A stretch of DNA of 37,473 nt, taken from the IMG/VR virus record IMGVR_UViG_3300045999_009418, positions 1 through 37,473 of that record; one strand, given 5' to 3'. Both the position numbers and the translations under genes were made by a program. This document shows, piece by piece, positions 1 through 9,200 of this stretch (positions within the stretch are counted from its first letter, which is position 1; each line of letters opens with the position of its first letter). This stretch comes from a virus. The notes below the pieces were generated by a model, which was given only the letters and a program-made list of their open reading frames with translations, had not been told where the DNA came from and did not search any database.

Positions 1-1734
1 AGACCGGTGGCGGCCACGGCGCTGGTGGTGAACCAGGGCTACCGCATTGTGAGCCTCGGGAACACCAACTGGCAGACCGTGGGCGCGGGAGCGAGTGCCG
101 CGATCGGCACCGTGTTCAGCTGCGAAGCAGTGGGCACCGGCACTGGCACCGCCCAGCGGGTGGACTGCCGACGGGTCACAGCGCAGGCGCTGGCGGCCCT
201 GGCGGGGGTGGCTGCTGCGATCCTGGCGCACAGCCAGGCCGAGGACCCCCACCCCGGCTACACCACGGCGCAGGAGCTCTCCAACGCCCTGCAGGGCTAC
301 CTCACTGCCTCAGCAGCGGCGCAGGCCTACCAGCCGCTCGACCCGGATCTCACCGCCTTGGCCGCCGTGGCCGATCAGACCGCCTTCGGCCGGGCGTTCC
401 TCGCGCTGGTGGATCAGGCCGCCGCGCGCGATTGCATCGGCCTGGGGCCTGACGACTCGGCCACCCTCACTGGCCTCACCCTGTCCGGGCTGGCAAACTT
501 GCCGCACATTCACGGCAATCTGGCGGGCGGGCTCTATGCCCACGTCAAAAACCTCAGCGGTGGCGCACTGGCAGCCGGCACGCCCCTGCGCATCACGGGC
601 ACCGTGGGCGACACCACCACGCTCCAGGTGGTGGCCGCGAGCGCATCCTCGGCCGAGACGATGCCGGCCCTGTTCGTGCTGTCGGAAGCCCTGCCCAACA
701 ACAACGATGAGGGCCATGCAACCTTGCTCGGCGAGATCACTGGGTTGAACACCGCCGGCATGACACCAGGGGCGCCGCTGTTCGTTCCTTCTGGCGGAGG
801 CGTGCTGACCGCCACCCGGCCCGCTGCCAACGCCCAGCAGATGGCGACGGTCGGCCGGGTGCACGCCACCACCGGCAGCGTGCACGTCCTGCCCTGGCCG
901 GTGCTCGGGACTGCGGCGGCGGCGGCGATCGACGATTTTGCCACGGCGGCTCAGGGCCTCTTGGCCGGCTCTGCGGTTCAGCCGGGGGCTCTGGCGGTTT
1001 ATGCCCTGTTGAGCGATTCGCGCTTCACTGATGCCAGGGAGTGGTCTGCCGCGACAGTGGAGCAGGCCGAGGCTGAGGCCCGAACGGCCACCACTCGCAG
1101 GGCGTGGACTGCAGAGCGAGTTGGCCAGGCCATCGCGGCATGGTGGACCGCAACCACCTCAACAGTGGGGCGGGCAGTGGCAACAGCAGCAGATCAGGCC
1201 GCAGCGCGAACAGCGATCGGCGCAGGCACATCTAACCTGGCCCTTGGAAGTGCCACCCCAGCCAACCTCGCGGGCACGGCATCAGCTGGCACGGCATCGG
1301 CGGCCTCGCGGGAGGATCACGTTCACGCCCGCAGCACCTACGCAGAGCTGGGTGCAATCGGCGACGGCATCGTGTTCGTGATTAGCAACCGTGGCGAAAC
1401 CGCAACGCCAAGCACAAATTACGACGAATCTCTGCCATTATCGCTTCCGATAACGGTTGCAAAAATCACGTTTATTACGCATATTGATAACACCGGCAGC
1501 AGCACAACAACGCTAAGTGCATACAAGCGAACTGCGGCAGGAACAAAAACAGCCCTTCTATCCGCCAATGCAACATTGGCGTCTGGCGCTTCAGTCGCTA
1601 TCGGGTCGCTATCCAGCACGGCTGGCGTCCTGTCGCTGGCCGACGGCGATAGGCTAGGGGTCGATCTGATCGGCCTTGGCACTGGTGCATCCGGCATCAA
1701 GTGCATCATCGAGTACACCCGCTCTGCTGTCTGA
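1..1734 (+). CDS. Tail fibre/adhesin-like structural protein, 5' end outside window
   Basis: The frame is open from the first base; a GTG at 7 is the first in-window start but there is no stop upstream, so the gene is probably truncated on the left. Residues 100-145 and 390-412 carry Ala-rich segments of the type DPDLTALAAVAD and ADQAAARTAIGAG, a repeat style typical of phage tail fibres and head decorations. An ASREDHVHA segment near residue 433 is also common in fibre proteins. The last 130 codons (from about 1370) are poorer in GC and rich in Thr/Ser/Asn, as expected of a beta-rich host-contact domain. Role inferred from composition and context, not from a recognised catalytic domain. Confidence 0.7.
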   Translation, partial: RPVAATALVVNQGYRIVSLGNTNWQTVGAGASAAIGTVFSCEAVGTGTGTAQRVDCRRVTAQALAALAGVAAAILAHSQAEDPHPGYTTAQELSNALQGYLTASAAAQAYQPLDPDLTALAAVADQTAFGRAFLALVDQAAARDCIGLGPDDSATLTGLTLSGLANLPHIHGNLAGGLYAHVKNLSGGALAAGTPLRITGTVGDTTTLQVVAASASSAETMPALFVLSEALPNNNDEGHATLLGEITGLNTAGMTPGAPLFVPSGGGVLTATRPAANAQQMATVGRVHATTGSVHVLPWPVLGTAAAAAIDDFATAAQGLLAGSAVQPGALAVYALLSDSRFTDAREWSAATVEQAEAEARTATTRRAWTAERVGQAIAAWWTATTSTVGRAVATAADQAAARTAIGAGTSNLALGSATPANLAGTASAGTASAASREDHVHARSTYAELGAIGDGIVFVISNRGETATPSTNYDESLPLSLPITVAKITFITHIDNTGSSTTTLSAYKRTAAGTKTALLSANATLASGASVAIGSLSSTAGVLSLADGDRLGVDLIGLGTGASGIKCIIEYTRSAV

Positions 1735-1736
1735 CC

Positions 1737-2354
1737 ATGACCACCCCCAACATCACCACCAACCCTGGCACTGGCGTGCGCTTCTACGCCGACCCCGGCC
1801 CTCTGGAGGGTCAGAGCGTAGATCTGTTCGTGCCACTGCGAGGCGAAACGGCCACCAACCTCGGCGGCACCCGCTGGCCCAACCTGTTCGGCCTGCCCTA
1901 CGACGGCACCGACCTGAAGTTTTACCTAAAGACTGAGCCAAAGGTGCGCGAGTACGACCCACAGATCTTCTGCGAGGTGGCGAGCTGGGGCGCGGTGGAC
2001 TACACCAACCCTGAGCCCGGCGGCCCGGCCGGAACATGGGAGGAGACGCTGGAGGTGCAGCTCCGCCCCGTGGAGGAGCTGTTGAATCAGGTGGAGGCCA
2101 CAAGATTGCAGGCCAACGCTCGCTTATACCCGAGCAACGAAGACCCCATGCTGGGCGTGCTGCTGGCGGAGGCAATCCGCCGCGATACCGAAGGTACGGC
2201 GACCACTTTCATGCAGGAGCTGCTGACTCGACACCAGGCACTGGTAAACGCAGGCTTCGCAAACATGGAGCGAGCCGCTGAACTGCGACAGCAGATCCAG
2301 GCGGGCCAGCCGTTTGACCTGTCTGCCGGGTGGACCAATGAGCTTTCGTCGTGA
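1737..2354 (+). CDS. Phage structural protein, function unknown
   Basis: 205 aa. The ATG lies two bases after the TGA of the fibre gene, so translation is probably coupled. The N-terminus has a beta-strand-like pattern (GVRFYADPGP, then a VDLFVPLRG strand), and the C-terminal half (from about residue 110) is helical with many Glu, Gln and Leu. I do not recognise a family. Its position between two tail-fibre-type genes suggests a fibre accessory or assembly protein. It overlaps the next gene by 17 bp. Confidence 0.6.
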   Translation: MTTPNITTNPGTGVRFYADPGPLEGQSVDLFVPLRGETATNLGGTRWPNLFGLPYDGTDLKFYLKTEPKVREYDPQIFCEVASWGAVDYTNPEPGGPAGTWEETLEVQLRPVEELLNQVEATRLQANARLYPSNEDPMLGVLLAEAIRRDTEGTATTFMQELLTRHQALVNAGFANMERAAELRQQIQAGQPFDLSAGWTNELSS

Positions 2355-3207
2355 GTGGAGACGCGGGCCTTATGCGGGGGGCAACAGGATGCTGATCGTT
2401 ACGCGTCGGCGAGGCAGTTTGTTGCTTTACCCTGCCTATGTGCAGGACTACCTTGATCGAGTCACTGCCGCCGATGTTGCGGCCGGCAACACGCAGGGAC
2501 TGGAGCGCGGTGTCACGGATGCGTTTGACGTCGCGCTCCAAGGCCTGGTGGCAGATGAAATTCTTGGCATCAGCGGCGGCGTCATCGCGCAAGCCGCCAG
2601 CAAATGCAAGGCTATGTCGTTCTTGTGCGGCGCTCGCACGTTGAGCGGGTGCCTGGTGCCAGTGGTTGGGCCGGCCCCAACAAACTTCAACTTCTTAAGC
2701 GCAAACTACAACCGAAAGACGGGATTATTTGCAACCGCTGGCGCAAATATGCACCTAGACAGCAACCGCAATAATAACGCTGATCCGCAAAATAACAAGC
2801 ATGTAGCTGTATATACGTCAACAATCGTCGGCGGAGGCAGGTATCTTGGCACAGCATCCGGGTTAGGCGCCGTTGGGTCAACAACCCTAGCTAGTTTTGG
2901 TGGTGGGCAACTTTCGCCTTATATCAATGCATCAAGCTCATTCAGTGGGCCACAACTTTCTATTGGTTTCTATGGAGCCAGTCGAGCGACAAGCAGCACT
3001 GTTTCCTTTAGAAATAACGAAACGACCGCCAGTGGATCTTCACAAAGTCAAACTCCTGAAAACTCGTCAATTCTCTTGTTTAGGGGTGGCACAATTTATA
3101 CAAGCTGCCGAATGTCCTTCTACTCCATCGGTGAATTCATTGATCTTGCACTGCCTGATGCTCGTGCCACTACGCTGATGACTACCCTTAGCGCCGCGAT
3201 CCCGTGA
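2338..3207 (+). CDS. Putative tail/receptor-binding protein with cyanophage-type C-terminal beta domain
   Basis: 289 aa from ATG 2338; a TTG at 2314 is an alternative but lies deep in the previous gene. The N-terminal 100 residues are helical. The C-terminal part is rich in Asn/Ser/Thr/Gly and ends with YSIGEFIDLALPDARATTL, a signature I recognise from lectin-like C-terminal domains of cyanobacterial phage structural proteins (SFYSIG-x-ID). From 2690 to 3190 the DNA is clearly less GC-rich than its flanks, consistent with an exchanged receptor-binding module. Role inferred. Confidence 0.6.
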   Translation: MSFRREWRRGPYAGGNRMLIVTRRRGSLLLYPAYVQDYLDRVTAADVAAGNTQGLERGVTDAFDVALQGLVADEILGISGGVIAQAASKCKAMSFLCGARTLSGCLVPVVGPAPTNFNFLSANYNRKTGLFATAGANMHLDSNRNNNADPQNNKHVAVYTSTIVGGGRYLGTASGLGAVGSTTLASFGGGQLSPYINASSSFSGPQLSIGFYGASRATSSTVSFRNNETTASGSSQSQTPENSSILLFRGGTIYTSCRMSFYSIGEFIDLALPDARATTLMTTLSAAIP

Positions 3208-3266
3208 ACGACACGCCAGGCCCCACCTTCCTGCAGGCGTTACAGGCCGCCTTCAACGCCGATTAG
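3204..3266 (+). CDS. Possible 20-aa ORF (GTG start)
   Basis: A GTG overlapping the TGA of the previous gene (GTGA) opens a 20-codon frame that ends at TAG 3264-3266, just before the next ORF. The GTGA overlap matches the coupling style used throughout the window, but 20 codons is too short for a confident coding call. It may instead be a decayed start of a fibre-accessory gene. Confidence 0.2.
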   Translation: MNDTPGPTFLQALQAAFNAD

Positions 3267-3275
3267 AATCCCCCC

Positions 3276-3605
3276 ATGACCCCCACGCCCCCCAACCAGC
3301 CAGCCGGGCAGAGCCAGGCGCAGCCGCCGACGCAGGATGGGCGGCTTACCAATGGTCTGAGGTGGACTGCGGCTGTCTCTGGTACGTTGTGCGTAATGAT
3401 ATTGGCAGGCCTTTACGGTGACTTTAAGGAAACGCGAGACAATCAGCTCAGACTCGGAATTATCGTAGATAATCTTTCACAAGTAGTTTCAAAGATTCAA
3501 AACGATGAAGACAAGCGGGATTCTAATTATCAAAGAGTGCTTGAGAGGCAGCAAATGCACCACCTTGCGATCCAGGAACTTCAACGGCGTAGTGGGCTGC
3601 GATGA
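3276..3605 (+). CDS. Small membrane protein with C-terminal coiled coil (possible holin)
   Basis: 109 aa. A Pro/Gln-rich N-terminus (about 25 residues) precedes one predicted transmembrane helix at about 29-48 (TAAVSGTLCVMILAGLYG), then a charged helical tail (about 52-109) with heptad-like hydrophobics. One-TM proteins of this size paired with a second small membrane protein are typical of phage holin/antiholin or spanin pairs. The stop overlaps the ATG of the next gene (ATGA, 3602-3605). Function is inferred; an anchor for tail or DNA-ejection proteins is the alternative. Confidence 0.55.
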   Translation: MTPTPPNQPAGQSQAQPPTQDGRLTNGLRWTAAVSGTLCVMILAGLYGDFKETRDNQLRLGIIVDNLSQVVSKIQNDEDKRDSNYQRVLERQQMHHLAIQELQRRSGLR

Positions 3606-3811
3606 ACAACCACCTACCCACCATCCTCCTCCTGGCGGGCGTCGCTCTGTTCGCGGGCGCCACGATCCCCACCGTTCACTGGCTGCAGTGCACCTCGCAT
3701 GCTGGTGGCCTGGCGTGCTCCGGAGCCGCGTCAACCGCCCGTGAGAGCTGGCTGGGCGTGGCCTCCGCCCTGCTGGGGCTGGCCTGGCAGGACCGCAGGG
3801 GGCAGCGATGA
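3602..3811 (+). CDS. Small hydrophobic protein, two membrane segments (possible holin)
   Basis: 69 aa. The start is fixed by ATGA overlap with the preceding membrane protein. Hydrophobic helices at about 5-27 (LPTILLLAGVALFAGATI) and 50-62 (WLGVASALLGLAW) are separated by a short loop with two Cys, and the tail ends in a basic DRRGQR. Size, topology and basic C-terminus fit a class II holin. The peptidase at 15359-16099 would be the matching lytic enzyme, although it lies 11 kb away. It overlaps the next start by 4 bp. Confidence 0.5.
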   Translation: MNNHLPTILLLAGVALFAGATIPTVHWLQCTSHAGGLACSGAASTARESWLGVASALLGLAWQDRRGQR

Positions 3812-4245
3812 GCACGATCCACCTGCAGTTCAAGCAGGGCCTCGAAGCGCTGATTGCAGCGGCGCCAGGGATCGAGGCCTGCTACCTCAACCGCCCAGGG
3901 CCTGCCGGGGAAAACGAGCCGAAACCCGTGGTGATCATCCGGGAGGACGTCACCCGGGCGGACACGGACAATCAGCAGACGATGGCGCTGCTGATGCAGC
4001 TCAGGATCTCGCTCTACTTCAATGTGGTGGTGGGCGAAGAAAGCCTGGACGAACTGTCCGATCCGCACTGGATCACAATCAACAACATCATGCATGGCGG
4101 CGCTCGCGACCTGCCGGGGGTTCAGGCTGTGCAGCTCCTGGAGCACCAGCCGGAGGTTGAAGGTGATGCGGGAAGGCTCGATCTCGTTTATCTTGTAACA
4201 CAGAGAACCCGTCAACTGGACCTGACCTTTGTCCCGCCGACATGA
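3808..4245 (+). CDS. Tail terminator/tail completion-like protein
   Basis: 145 aa. Length, an early helical segment (FKQGLEALIAAAPG), central beta strands and the place directly upstream of the major tail protein match phage tail terminator (lambda gpU-like or HK97 gp10-like) proteins, which cap the tail tube and join it to the head. The assignment rests on position, size and secondary-structure pattern; I see no diagnostic motif. ATGA overlap with the upstream small membrane gene indicates one rightward transcript. Confidence 0.5.
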   Translation: MSTIHLQFKQGLEALIAAAPGIEACYLNRPGPAGENEPKPVVIIREDVTRADTDNQQTMALLMQLRISLYFNVVVGEESLDELSDPHWITINNIMHGGARDLPGVQAVQLLEHQPEVEGDAGRLDLVYLVTQRTRQLDLTFVPPT

Positions 4246-4267
4246 CCCTCCCGTGAAGAGCCCACGA

Positions 4268-4441
4268 ATGGAGACCCCGCCAGAGGACCACCCGCTGCCC
4301 ACGACGTGGATCCCTGGCGGGTGGATCTGGAGCCCTGAGGCGGGCGAGTTCGTGCCCGCCTCTCCCCAGCCCGAGCCCATAGCGCTGCTGGGCCCAGCGG
4401 ACACCACCACCACCGAGGAGATCACCAATGGCGAAGGCTGA
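4268..4441 (+). CDS. Small hypothetical protein between tail terminator and major tail protein
   Basis: 57 aa from ATG 4268, chosen because AAGAG lies 8 bases upstream; GTG 4253 and TTG 4229 are in-frame alternatives. Pro/Glu/Thr-rich, with a WIPGGWIWSPEAGEF segment and no recognised domain. It overlaps the major tail protein start by 14 bp, so coupled translation is likely. Confidence 0.45.
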   Translation: METPPEDHPLPTTWIPGGWIWSPEAGEFVPASPQPEPIALLGPADTTTTEEITNGEG

Positions 4442-5375
4442 TGCCGTACTGCTCTACGTCCAGCCGGGGACCGTCTACGGAGAGGCGCGACCAACCCTGC
4501 TGGGCAGTCATGCGTTGAACGTGTTCAACGTGGAGATCAACCCACTCGAAGCTGACTCCGCCGAGCGGGAGCAGGCCGACTCCGAGGGCGGTCGGGTCAC
4601 GAAGCCGCACGTTCACAACAAGCGGGCCAGTTTCTCATTCTCCACCTACCTGGTGGGCAGTGGTGTTGCGGGCACCGCGCCAGCCTGGGGCGCCTTGGCG
4701 CAGGCCTGTGGAGCGACCGTAACTACGGTTTCGGGAACATCCAACACTTACTCGCTGGTTTCACAGAATTCCGCGATAGGGTTCTGCCACCTCCTAGTGC
4801 AAATTGGCCCCGATAGGTTCTACTGCGATAACGCCAGGGGAACATGCGAAGAGACCTACGGGGGCGGGCTGCCCACCGCAAGGTGGACTTTCCAAGGCCT
4901 GGAAAGCACGCCCGTTACTGAAACGATTCTCGCCCCCGCCTACGCCAACACTGGCCTGGTTCGAGCCGTGGATGCGGTCAACACCCCAACCTTTGAGCTG
5001 GGCACGTCACTGGCGCCAGTTGCACGCGAGTTCTCCAGTTTCACCTATAACTGGGGCAACGAGCTGCAGCTCAGGAACAACGGTGGCGGTTCCCGTGAAG
5101 TGATGATCGTCACCGGCCTACCCACTGCCAGTGTGACAATCCGAGACACGGGCCTGTCGGATTACAACAACTTCAGCATTGCTGGAGATGAGACCGAACA
5201 GCGACTGCGGCTTGTTCACGGCCCGATCGGTTCCCGAATTTCGCGGGTAATCCCCCGCTGCACACTGGCGCCGGGTACCAGGGAGGCCGTGAGTAACGAG
5301 ACCTACATGACTCACCCCCTCAACATCATGCACGACCCCAACGTGCGCAATTACTCCACCCTGATCTGCTCCTGA
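4428..5375 (+). CDS. Major tail (tube) protein
   Basis: 315 aa. The segment around residues 74-92 (YLVGSGVAGTAPAWGALAQACG) is the type found in siphovirus major tail proteins, where it precedes the core strands; the rest alternates beta strands (SFSFSTYL, RWTFQGLES, ASVTIRDTG). Upstream of a chaperone pair and tape measure, this is the canonical position of the tail-tube subunit. It would polymerise around the tape measure protein to form the non-contractile tail. The start ATG follows the preceding gene with 14-bp overlap. Confidence 0.8.
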   Translation: MAKADAVLLYVQPGTVYGEARPTLLGSHALNVFNVEINPLEADSAEREQADSEGGRVTKPHVHNKRASFSFSTYLVGSGVAGTAPAWGALAQACGATVTTVSGTSNTYSLVSQNSAIGFCHLLVQIGPDRFYCDNARGTCEETYGGGLPTARWTFQGLESTPVTETILAPAYANTGLVRAVDAVNTPTFELGTSLAPVAREFSSFTYNWGNELQLRNNGGGSREVMIVTGLPTASVTIRDTGLSDYNNFSIAGDETEQRLRLVHGPIGSRISRVIPRCTLAPGTREAVSNETYMTHPLNIMHDPNVRNYSTLICS

Positions 5376-5378
5376 TCC

Positions 5379-5828
5379 ATGACATTCGATCTGTTAAGCA
5401 AAGCCGAAAGCTTCCATTGTGAAGTCCGGGGGCAATCACAGGGGACCCCTTTCTGCTTCCTTGCCGAATTTCGGGCCTACGAAACGGAGGCGGAAGTGGA
5501 AGCTGTCATGGAGCGAATCAACAGGATCCAGGAGGAAGGCGGCAGCACCAAGGAGCTGGCTGACAGCGTTCTGGCCATTGCAAAGGATCTCCTGATCCGC
5601 TGGGTCAATCATCCCGAGCAACCCCACCTGTGGATGCTCAGCGGGGGCGAACCCGTGGAGTGCACGCCTGAGCTGCTGGATGCCCTGCTGGGGCGTACCG
5701 GTGTGGCCTTCAGCGTGATGATGGCCTACCAAAAGCAGCGGTTCGAGGCGAAACCGGGAAACTCCGAGAGTTCGCGCGGGAATGGTTCCAAGGCCCCGCC
5801 CCGGCCGAGGAAGACCGCGCGGACATGA
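5379..5828 (+). CDS. Tail assembly chaperone (gpG-like), zero-frame product
   Basis: 149 aa if terminated in frame. Location between the major tail protein and the tape measure, size and an acidic helical N-terminus match lambda gpG-type chaperones. At codons 127-128 the message carries the slippery heptamer GGGAAAC in the correct phase, so a fraction of ribosomes should slip -1 and make a fusion with the downstream frame (288 aa in total). The zero-frame tail after the slip site is low-complexity (SSRGNGSKAPPRPRKT), unlike the well-formed -1 sequence. This matches lambda G/GT. Confidence 0.8.
   Translation: MTFDLLSKAESFHCEVRGQSQGTPFCFLAEFRAYETEAEVEAVMERINRIQEEGGSTKELADSVLAIAKDLLIRWVNHPEQPHLWMLSGGEPVECTPELLDALLGRTGVAFSVMMAYQKQRFEAKPGNSESSRGNGSKAPPRPRKTART
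5756..5762 (+). promoter_or_regulatory. -1 programmed ribosomal frameshift site GGGAAAC
   Basis: Read in the 5379 frame the heptamer is phased G GGA AAC, the X XXY YYZ form needed for tandem -1 slippage; lambda uses GGGAAAG at the same place in G/GT. After the slip the frame is open without a stop from 5762 through the downstream T-type gene to 6244. A GGCC...GGCC stem at 5792-5806 could act as the downstream stimulator. Confidence 0.85.
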
Positions 5829-6244
5829 GGGCGGAGCGGCTCAGCATGGCGCAGGAGCTGGGCGGCGACGAAACCGCCGAGTCCCTGCGGCGACAGTTCG
5901 AGGTGCTCGATCGACTGACCCGGGGGCCCGACGGCGGCCCACCACGCCCCCCCTGGCGGGGCCCGGCCAGCCTCTGCCGCAACGCACGGGGCGAGCTGCT
6001 TATCCTGCCGGAGAACCTGCCGGCTGTGCTCGTCTGGCTGCAATGCGGGAACCAGTGGCATTGGGTCGGCATGGAGGGGGAGCCCGTAGCGCATGATGCC
6101 CGTGCGGCGCTCGAATACGCCCGCGCACTCCAGGAGGAGGATCCCGCGGTCCGCCCCTGGCGGGTGGCGGCAGATGTCCAGGTGATCGCCGCTGAGGTGC
6201 TCGGCCTGATGAAGCTCCAGCGCTCACGACGGAGGCCCGCCTAA
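5825..6244 (+). CDS. Tail assembly chaperone second domain (T-like), expressed by -1 frameshift
   Basis: ATG 5825 would give 139 aa, but the frame is open upstream to the slippery site at 5756-5762, adding 21 residues (LREFAREWFQG...) that read as ordinary protein. I therefore infer that the main product is a fusion starting at 5379. The segment LVWLQCGNQWHWVGMEG followed by a helix ending AAEVLGLMK resembles the DUF1799-type chaperone that follows gpG in many lambdoid tail modules. It is expected to bind the tape measure protein during tube assembly. The stop overlaps the tape measure ATG by one base. Confidence 0.75.
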   Translation: MRAERLSMAQELGGDETAESLRRQFEVLDRLTRGPDGGPPRPPWRGPASLCRNARGELLILPENLPAVLVWLQCGNQWHWVGMEGEPVAHDARAALEYARALQEEDPAVRPWRVAADVQVIAAEVLGLMKLQRSRRRPA

Positions 6245-9200
6245 TGGCGAACGATCTCGATGCCCTGCTGAAGGTCCAGGCCCGGGTCACCGGCCAGCAG
6301 GACCTGAGGGAGGCTGATGCCCTGCTGAAACGCCTCGGCGTCAGCGCGGACAACTCAGCCGGCGGCATGAGGCGCATGGCCAGTGCCGGCAACGCCCTGC
6401 AGGGGGCCCTTGCCGCCATCGGCCTGGGAGCCGTCGTCGCGGGCCTCACCGCCTACGGACGGCAGGCGTTGACGGCTGGCGAGGATTCCCAGCTGCTGGC
6501 TCTGCGCGTCAAGGCGCTGGCGGAACCGCTCGGCGAGGTGGCGCGGCTGCAGGCGTTCACGGCGCGGGCGGCGGAGCAGTTCACCATCGGCCAGAACGAC
6601 GCCGGCCAAGCTGTTACGGACTTGTATGGCCGCCTCCGCCCGATGGGGGTCAGCCTGGATCAGATCGAGACGACCTTCATCGGCGTGTCAAAGGCGGCCC
6701 GGCTGTCGGGCTTGGGTGCATTCGACGCCAAGGAAGCGTTCCGCCAGCTGGGCCAGGCCATGGGCAGCGGGCGCCTCCAGGGCGATGAGCTCAGATCACT
6801 CATGGAGAGGATGCCTGCGATCGGCCAAGCGATCGTGGAAGTCTTCAACGACATCAGCCGCAGCCGTGGCCTTCAGCAGATCACCCGTCAGCGGGCGGAC
6901 GAGCTGGTGGCGGAGGTGAAGGCTGGCGAGAAGCGGCAGACCGAGGAACTGCAGGAGGGGATCAGGGACCGGCAGCGGGCGATGCAGCGAGACACGGATG
7001 ACCAACTCCGACTGATCGCCAGGCGTTACGACGCGCTGCGCACCGCGATGAACCAAGCGGAGGAGGATGGCGACACCAAGCGCGACCGGGCAACACGGGA
7101 CAGGCTGGATGTCGAAAAGAAAGCTATAGACGAGCGATATGAGATTGAGCGCGATGGAATAGAAGAGCGCGTCAAGTTACGACTCAAGGAGGTATCGGGA
7201 GACACCAGCTTAAGCGATGCGCAAAGAGAAGCGGTAGAGAAAAGAATATCGGATGAAAGGGACGCAATTCTTGATGGGATTCAGGAGCGCCAGAGTGAGG
7301 AGCTGAAGAAACTCTCTCGCGGCTACGAAGATCAGGCCAACCAATCCAGGCGGGCCAGGGAAGCGGATCGCAAGGAGAAGGAAATCGCCCTGCAGGACCA
7401 ACAGCGTGCCGAGGAGGATCAGTTGCGCGAATCCCTGCGTCGTCGGCAGGAGGATCTTCAGTCTGCAATGAACAAGGAGCTGGAGACACAGAAAGAGGCG
7501 AACAAGAAGGCCATTGTTGACATTCTACTCAGGTCAAAGGTAACAGTTGGCGACATCAAGAAGATGGGTGCCGAGGGGCTGATAACGACTGACATCATGC
7601 TCAAGGCGATGGATAAGCTCGCTCAGAAATCCATCCCGCCACCCACAGCGCTGATGGAGTTTAACAAGGCGATGAAAGACCTTACGAAGGTGATAGGTGA
7701 TGATCTGCTGCCTACGCTGACGCCTGCGATTCAGGGTATAACGTCGCTGATTGAGTCATTCATTGCCGCTCCTGACTGGGCGAAGCAACTCACGGTTGGC
7801 CTCGGCTTGTTGGTTGCTGCATTAGGCTCTCTTGCCCTGCTTGTTGCATCTGCAAAATTCATTGGAGTCAGTCTTGGAATTGTCAAGCTGATTAAGCACT
7901 TCAAGGATTTGTCGAGTGCTTCACGGCTGGCCCGTGACGCAACAAAAACCATAGGGGAAGCGCTTGTCCCTACGGCAACCATTAGCAAGCCCGTCACACC
8001 GCAACAGCTCGGACTAGATCTAAGTAAAAAATTCCAAGGCTACCAACTACCGCTAGAGCTCGATCTTGTCACGCCAAAAATTCCGCCAATCAAGGCGGAC
8101 CTTGTTCCAGAGGTGCCACCTAGCGCTATGTCCAGGCTGATGAGCAGCCTTGGCGGCATCGGGCGAGCACTGGGCGGGCTGATCGCTGACGTGGCACTGT
8201 TCGGCGTCAGGCTGCTGGGCCTGATCCCCGGCGCGGATCGCCTCGGCGCGGCGTTCGCGAGCCTGAGGATTGGCGCCACGATCGCGGGCTGGCTGGGCGC
8301 CTTGGGTCCATTCGCCGGCCAGGCAATCGCGGCCATGGCGCCGTTCCTCGCCTGGATCACCGGCACCCTGCTCCCAACCCTGGTGGGCGTGTTCTCCGGC
8401 CCCGTGGGCTGGATTGCCCTCGGTCTGGCCGCGCTGGTGGTGGGGATGGTCTACTTCCGTGAGCCAATCATGGACTTCCTGTCGTGGGCGCTGGAGGAGA
8501 TCGCGACATTCTGGGAAAACGTGTGGAACTTCATCTACGAAATGCAGCTTGAGCCCTGGGTTGATCTGTGGAATAGCGACCTCCTGAAACCCATAAGAGA
8601 TGCCGCTAAGTCCTGGCTGAATAGCATAGTTAAATTCTTCGGTGGCATTCTTGAGTTCATCGATAAGAATTGGCTGAAGCAGTGGGGGGCCTACTGGGAG
8701 AGCTTTGCCAATGATCCCTTTGCATTCATCGAAAAGGTAGAGAAACGCTTCGGCGATCTGTGGTCCAGCGTTGTAGAAACCTGGAAGCGAATCCCTGGCA
8801 TCCTGCAGAACGTGTGGGATTCTGTTCTCAACGGCATGGGCAGGACATGGCGCTGGATGGTTGGCGGCGCTGTTGACGCGTTGAATGGAATCATCAGGCT
8901 GTGGAATAGCGTTTCCCAGAATGTGAACAGAATGCCAACACCTATCAAGCTGCCAGTAATTCCTGAGATCATGACGGGCCAGATCCCTGGCTTCGCCCGT
9001 GGCGGCTGGGTGTCGCGGCCCACGATCGCCCAGCTCGGCGAGGGCGGCGATCCCGGCGGGGAGTACGCAATCCCAGCCGGCCGGATGGACGCCGCCATGG
9101 CCGCGTGGATGCAGGGCGTCCGAGGCCCCGCCCTGGTGCAGGCCTGGCAATCCTCCCCCTCTCCTGCAGGGGCTCCAGCGGCTGCCCCCCTGTCTGGCAG

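Noticed and set aside
8053-9150. 365-aa minus-strand ORF inside the tape measure gene
   Set aside because: Shadow of the GC-rich tape measure coding strand; Pro/His/Arg-rich translation with no domain.
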